Assembly: GCA_013289685.1 (NCBI GenBank)
Contig: JABCZL010000017.1
Location: 1 to 64,000, forward strand
From: Acidobacteriota bacterium
GTDB lineage: Bacteria; Acidobacteriota; Terriglobia; Terriglobales; Acidobacteriaceae
Length of the DNA stretch: 64,000 bases
Reading direction: 5' to 3'
The notes under the pieces were generated by a model. The model was not told the origin of the DNA. It searched no databases and was given only the letters and a program-made list of their open reading frames with translations. The position numbers were made by a program, and so were the translations under genes. Shown piece by piece: positions 62,210-64,000 of this stretch (within the stretch, counting starts at the first letter, position 1; each line of letters starts with the position of its first letter).

Positions 62210-63700
62210 CTACTTTTTGGGCTTGGCTTCCTTGGCCTTTGGCTTGATCTGTTTCTCTTTGGCCAGCTTCGCGATCTCGGCCAGCGAAACATCTTCAGCC
62301 TTGGCCTTGGCTTCGAGCAGTGTAGCCTTTGGCGTGCTGCTGGTGGAGAACCAGAGCTCGCTGTCGGCCAGCATGAGCAAACACATCCATTGCTCGACGC
62401 CATCGGCATTCAGTTTGGCGAGATTCTTCTCAATGGTTCCTTGGAAGTCTTTGCCGCCGTACTTACTGCTGGTGGGCTCCCAGGCCAGGGCATCGCAAAC
62501 AGCTTTGGCGTGATCGTGGCTGAGAGTTCGGATTTGCCAGTCGAGGATCGCTCGATAATCCTTTTCGCTAACCTTGATGGGGTCCGACGCAAGTTCCTTG
62601 AAGATGAGCCCGCGGCGCCGCAGCTCCAGCCGGCGTGATTTGATCTTGACGTTTTGCTCTTTGCGCCAGGCACTGTTGCTGCTGCCACCGTCTGAAACGT
62701 AGCGATGCGTCTTGCATTTCGGATTGACGCAGACCGTGAGCACGTCTCCGACTTTGGCTGTTCTGCCACCCGCCCAATCGCCGTAGTAATCCAGCTTTTG
62801 AACGATGATGCCTTGCTTGAGATTGGCGCAGTTTTTATCTTTGGCCGGCGTCCACTCGGTCGTGGCTATCGGCTTCTCACCATAGGAACTGCCCAACGTG
62901 AGTTTGATCGCATCCGGAAACTTCGCGACCTGAATCGCTACCAGGGCCTCGACCTTCGAGTCGTAGCAAGTTGGATCGGTGCACGTATCGTTTCCCTTGA
63001 TGTCGGCGAACAGCAACTTGTTCGCTCCGGTCCGCTTCGGACACGCAAGGCACGATCCGGCTGAAGGCTCCAACTTCGCGTCCTTGGTATCGAACGGCGC
63101 CTCGGCCAAGTTCAGAAAGAAGTGACGCTCGATTGAATCGGCCAAGCTGTGCGCGCTGTCGCCGCGCTTGAGATAGTCTAAACATTCCTTCTGCTGTTCC
63201 GGTTGCAACCTGCAGACCTGGAGCGCGTGCGCCTGGCTGATCTTCAGTTCGCGGAACAGCTTCTTGACCGGCTCAATCAGTGCGCAGAACTTCAAGCGTA
63301 TCTGCACGTGCCGATCGCTCTTACCGGTCTTGGTGGCCAGTTGATCGATGGAGTAACCGAAGTCTTTCTGGAGCCGCTGATAGGTTTCTGCTTCGTCGAG
63401 CGGATGGAGATCATCCCGATGCATGTTCTCGATCAGTTGAATCTCGAAAGCTTCCGAGTCCGTCAGCGTTTTGACAATACACGGCACTTCCTTTAGGCCG
63501 GCAGCTTTGGCACCGCGATAGCGGCGCGAGCCAGCGACGATCAGGAAACCGTCATTATTGGAACGAACGAGCAACGGCTCCAGGATGCCTTTCTCTTTGA
63601 TCGATTCGGTTAGTTCTTTGAGGCTGTCCTTGTCGAACGTGGTCCGGGGGTTGGTGCTTTCGTGTAATAAAACTAGTTCGATATTTTGAATCTCCAGCAT
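62210..63700 (-). CDS. ParB/Spo0J-like nuclease-domain protein
   Basis: The 496-residue protein has the ParB N-terminal domain: NPRTTFDKDSLKELTESI, IVAGSRRYRGAKAAG, LIENMHRDDLHPLDEAETY, then the HTH QLATKTGKSDRHVQIRLK. A zinc-like cysteine region (CLACPKR, CTDPTC, CVNPKC) follows, then a Lys-rich tail. It may bind centromere-like sites or regulate genes. GGGAGAATCAA precedes the ATG. Confidence 0.8.
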   Translation of the reverse strand: MLEIQNIELVLLHESTNPRTTFDKDSLKELTESIKEKGILEPLLVRSNNDGFLIVAGSRRYRGAKAAGLKEVPCIVKTLTDSEAFEIQLIENMHRDDLHPLDEAETYQRLQKDFGYSIDQLATKTGKSDRHVQIRLKFCALIEPVKKLFRELKISQAHALQVCRLQPEQQKECLDYLKRGDSAHSLADSIERHFFLNLAEAPFDTKDAKLEPSAGSCLACPKRTGANKLLFADIKGNDTCTDPTCYDSKVEALVAIQVAKFPDAIKLTLGSSYGEKPIATTEWTPAKDKNCANLKQGIIVQKLDYYGDWAGGRTAKVGDVLTVCVNPKCKTHRYVSDGGSSNSAWRKEQNVKIKSRRLELRRRGLIFKELASDPIKVSEKDYRAILDWQIRTLSHDHAKAVCDALAWEPTSSKYGGKDFQGTIEKNLAKLNADGVEQWMCLLMLADSELWFSTSSTPKATLLEAKAKAEDVSLAEIAKLAKEKQIKPKAKEAKPKK

Positions 63701-63726
63701 TTTTTTGATTCTCCCTTTTTGTGAAG

Positions 63727-64000
63727 TTACAGATGAGACCAGTTCTTGCGATGCAAGATGTAGGAAATTCTAGACCGTGAAACTCTAAATCGTTCAGCAA
63801 TGAGTCGGTGATTGTGGCCAGATGCGGCTAATTGCCTAATTTGCAAAACTTGATTTTCAGTTAGTTTGGCGTGACCGTTCTTGACGCCACGCGCGCGAGT
63901 GCCGTGGCGTAATTGATCAGCAGCGTTCTCTTTTGGAGTGCCCCACTTCAGATTCGATAACTTGTTATTGCCTGCATTGTTGTCGTCGTGAAGAGATTCC
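63727..64000 (-). CDS. C-terminal part of an HNH homing endonuclease, cut by window edge
   Basis: The minus strand reads into the window with HDDNNAGNNKLSNLKWGTP and ENAADQLRHGT, the HNH_3 C-terminal pattern, then a helix-turn-helix (LIAERFRVSRSRISYIL). The N-terminus lies beyond 64000. It stops 27 bases before the ParB start. Confidence 0.75.
   Translation of the reverse strand, partial: ESLHDDNNAGNNKLSNLKWGTPKENAADQLRHGTRARGVKNGHAKLTENQVLQIRQLAASGHNHRLIAERFRVSRSRISYILHRKNWSHL

Overview
This 64 kb window is an internal piece of a tailed double-stranded DNA bacteriophage genome (Caudoviricetes, HK97-fold capsid type), probably larger than the window because genes run off both ends. Seen directly: terminase, portal, MuF-type head protein, prohead protease, HK97-like capsid protein, head-tail connectors, DnaB helicase, DnaC-like loader and replication protein, a tRNA cluster, dense 4-bp-overlapping genes and many tiny zinc-ribbon genes. 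No integrase, DNA polymerase, tail tape measure, endolysin, rRNA or CRISPR array was seen. The host cannot be named; a lipoprotein and a heptosyltransferase-like protein hint weakly at a Gram-negative host.

Layout. 1-5.5 kb: secreted or beta-helix-type appendage proteins, small virion proteins and a GT9-like protein (minus strand). 5.5-7 kb: head-tail connector genes. 7-15.4 kb: a decoration island of sugar transferases, FkbM-type methyltransferases and a short nucleotide-sugar dehydrogenase, peppered with homing endonucleases. 15.4-20.2 kb: capsid, scaffold-like and protease genes. 20.6-22 kb: eleven tRNA or tRNA-like genes with small genes between them. 22.6-24.7 kb: a Ro60/TROVE protein gene followed by a tandem array of four Y-like RNAs, one carrying a circularly permuted tRNA mimic; promoter, operator and terminator make it look like one operon. 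24.7-30.2 kb: adenylosuccinate synthetase-like gene, HNH endonuclease, lipoprotein, VWA protein. 30.3-35.4 kb: a MuF-type protein fused to a 2H phosphoesterase domain and a portal protein carrying an intein plus a C-terminal histidine-phosphatase domain. 35.5-41.4 kb: ASCH proteins, zinc ribbons, a LuxR-type HTH protein, coiled-coil proteins. 41.4-43.5 kb: replication genes with an iteron-like repeat cluster. 44.2-45.4 kb: small cassette with its own promoter and terminators. 45.4-46.2 kb: regulatory region with repeats and a putative small terminase. 46.3-57.6 kb (plus strand): intein-containing large terminase with an HNH endonuclease nested out of frame, then a train of short genes, a LuxR-type HTH and a beta-helix protein. 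57.7-64 kb (minus): endonuclease VII, small membrane proteins, DnaB, ParB-like protein, and the end of another HNH gene.

How it fits together. Structural genes are split by a glycosylation/methylation island, by the RNA island and by selfish endonucleases. A ten-base operator-like motif (TAARCGYTTA) occurs at least eight times, several times inside the spacer of TTGACA promoters, so the RNA operon, the tRNA operon and other minus-strand units may be one regulon. The strongest candidates for new biology are the phage-encoded Ro-Y RNA operon, the dual-coding terminase intein, and the phosphoesterase domains fused to two adjacent head proteins. Coordinates I set by eye for RNAs and short sites may be off by one or two bases.
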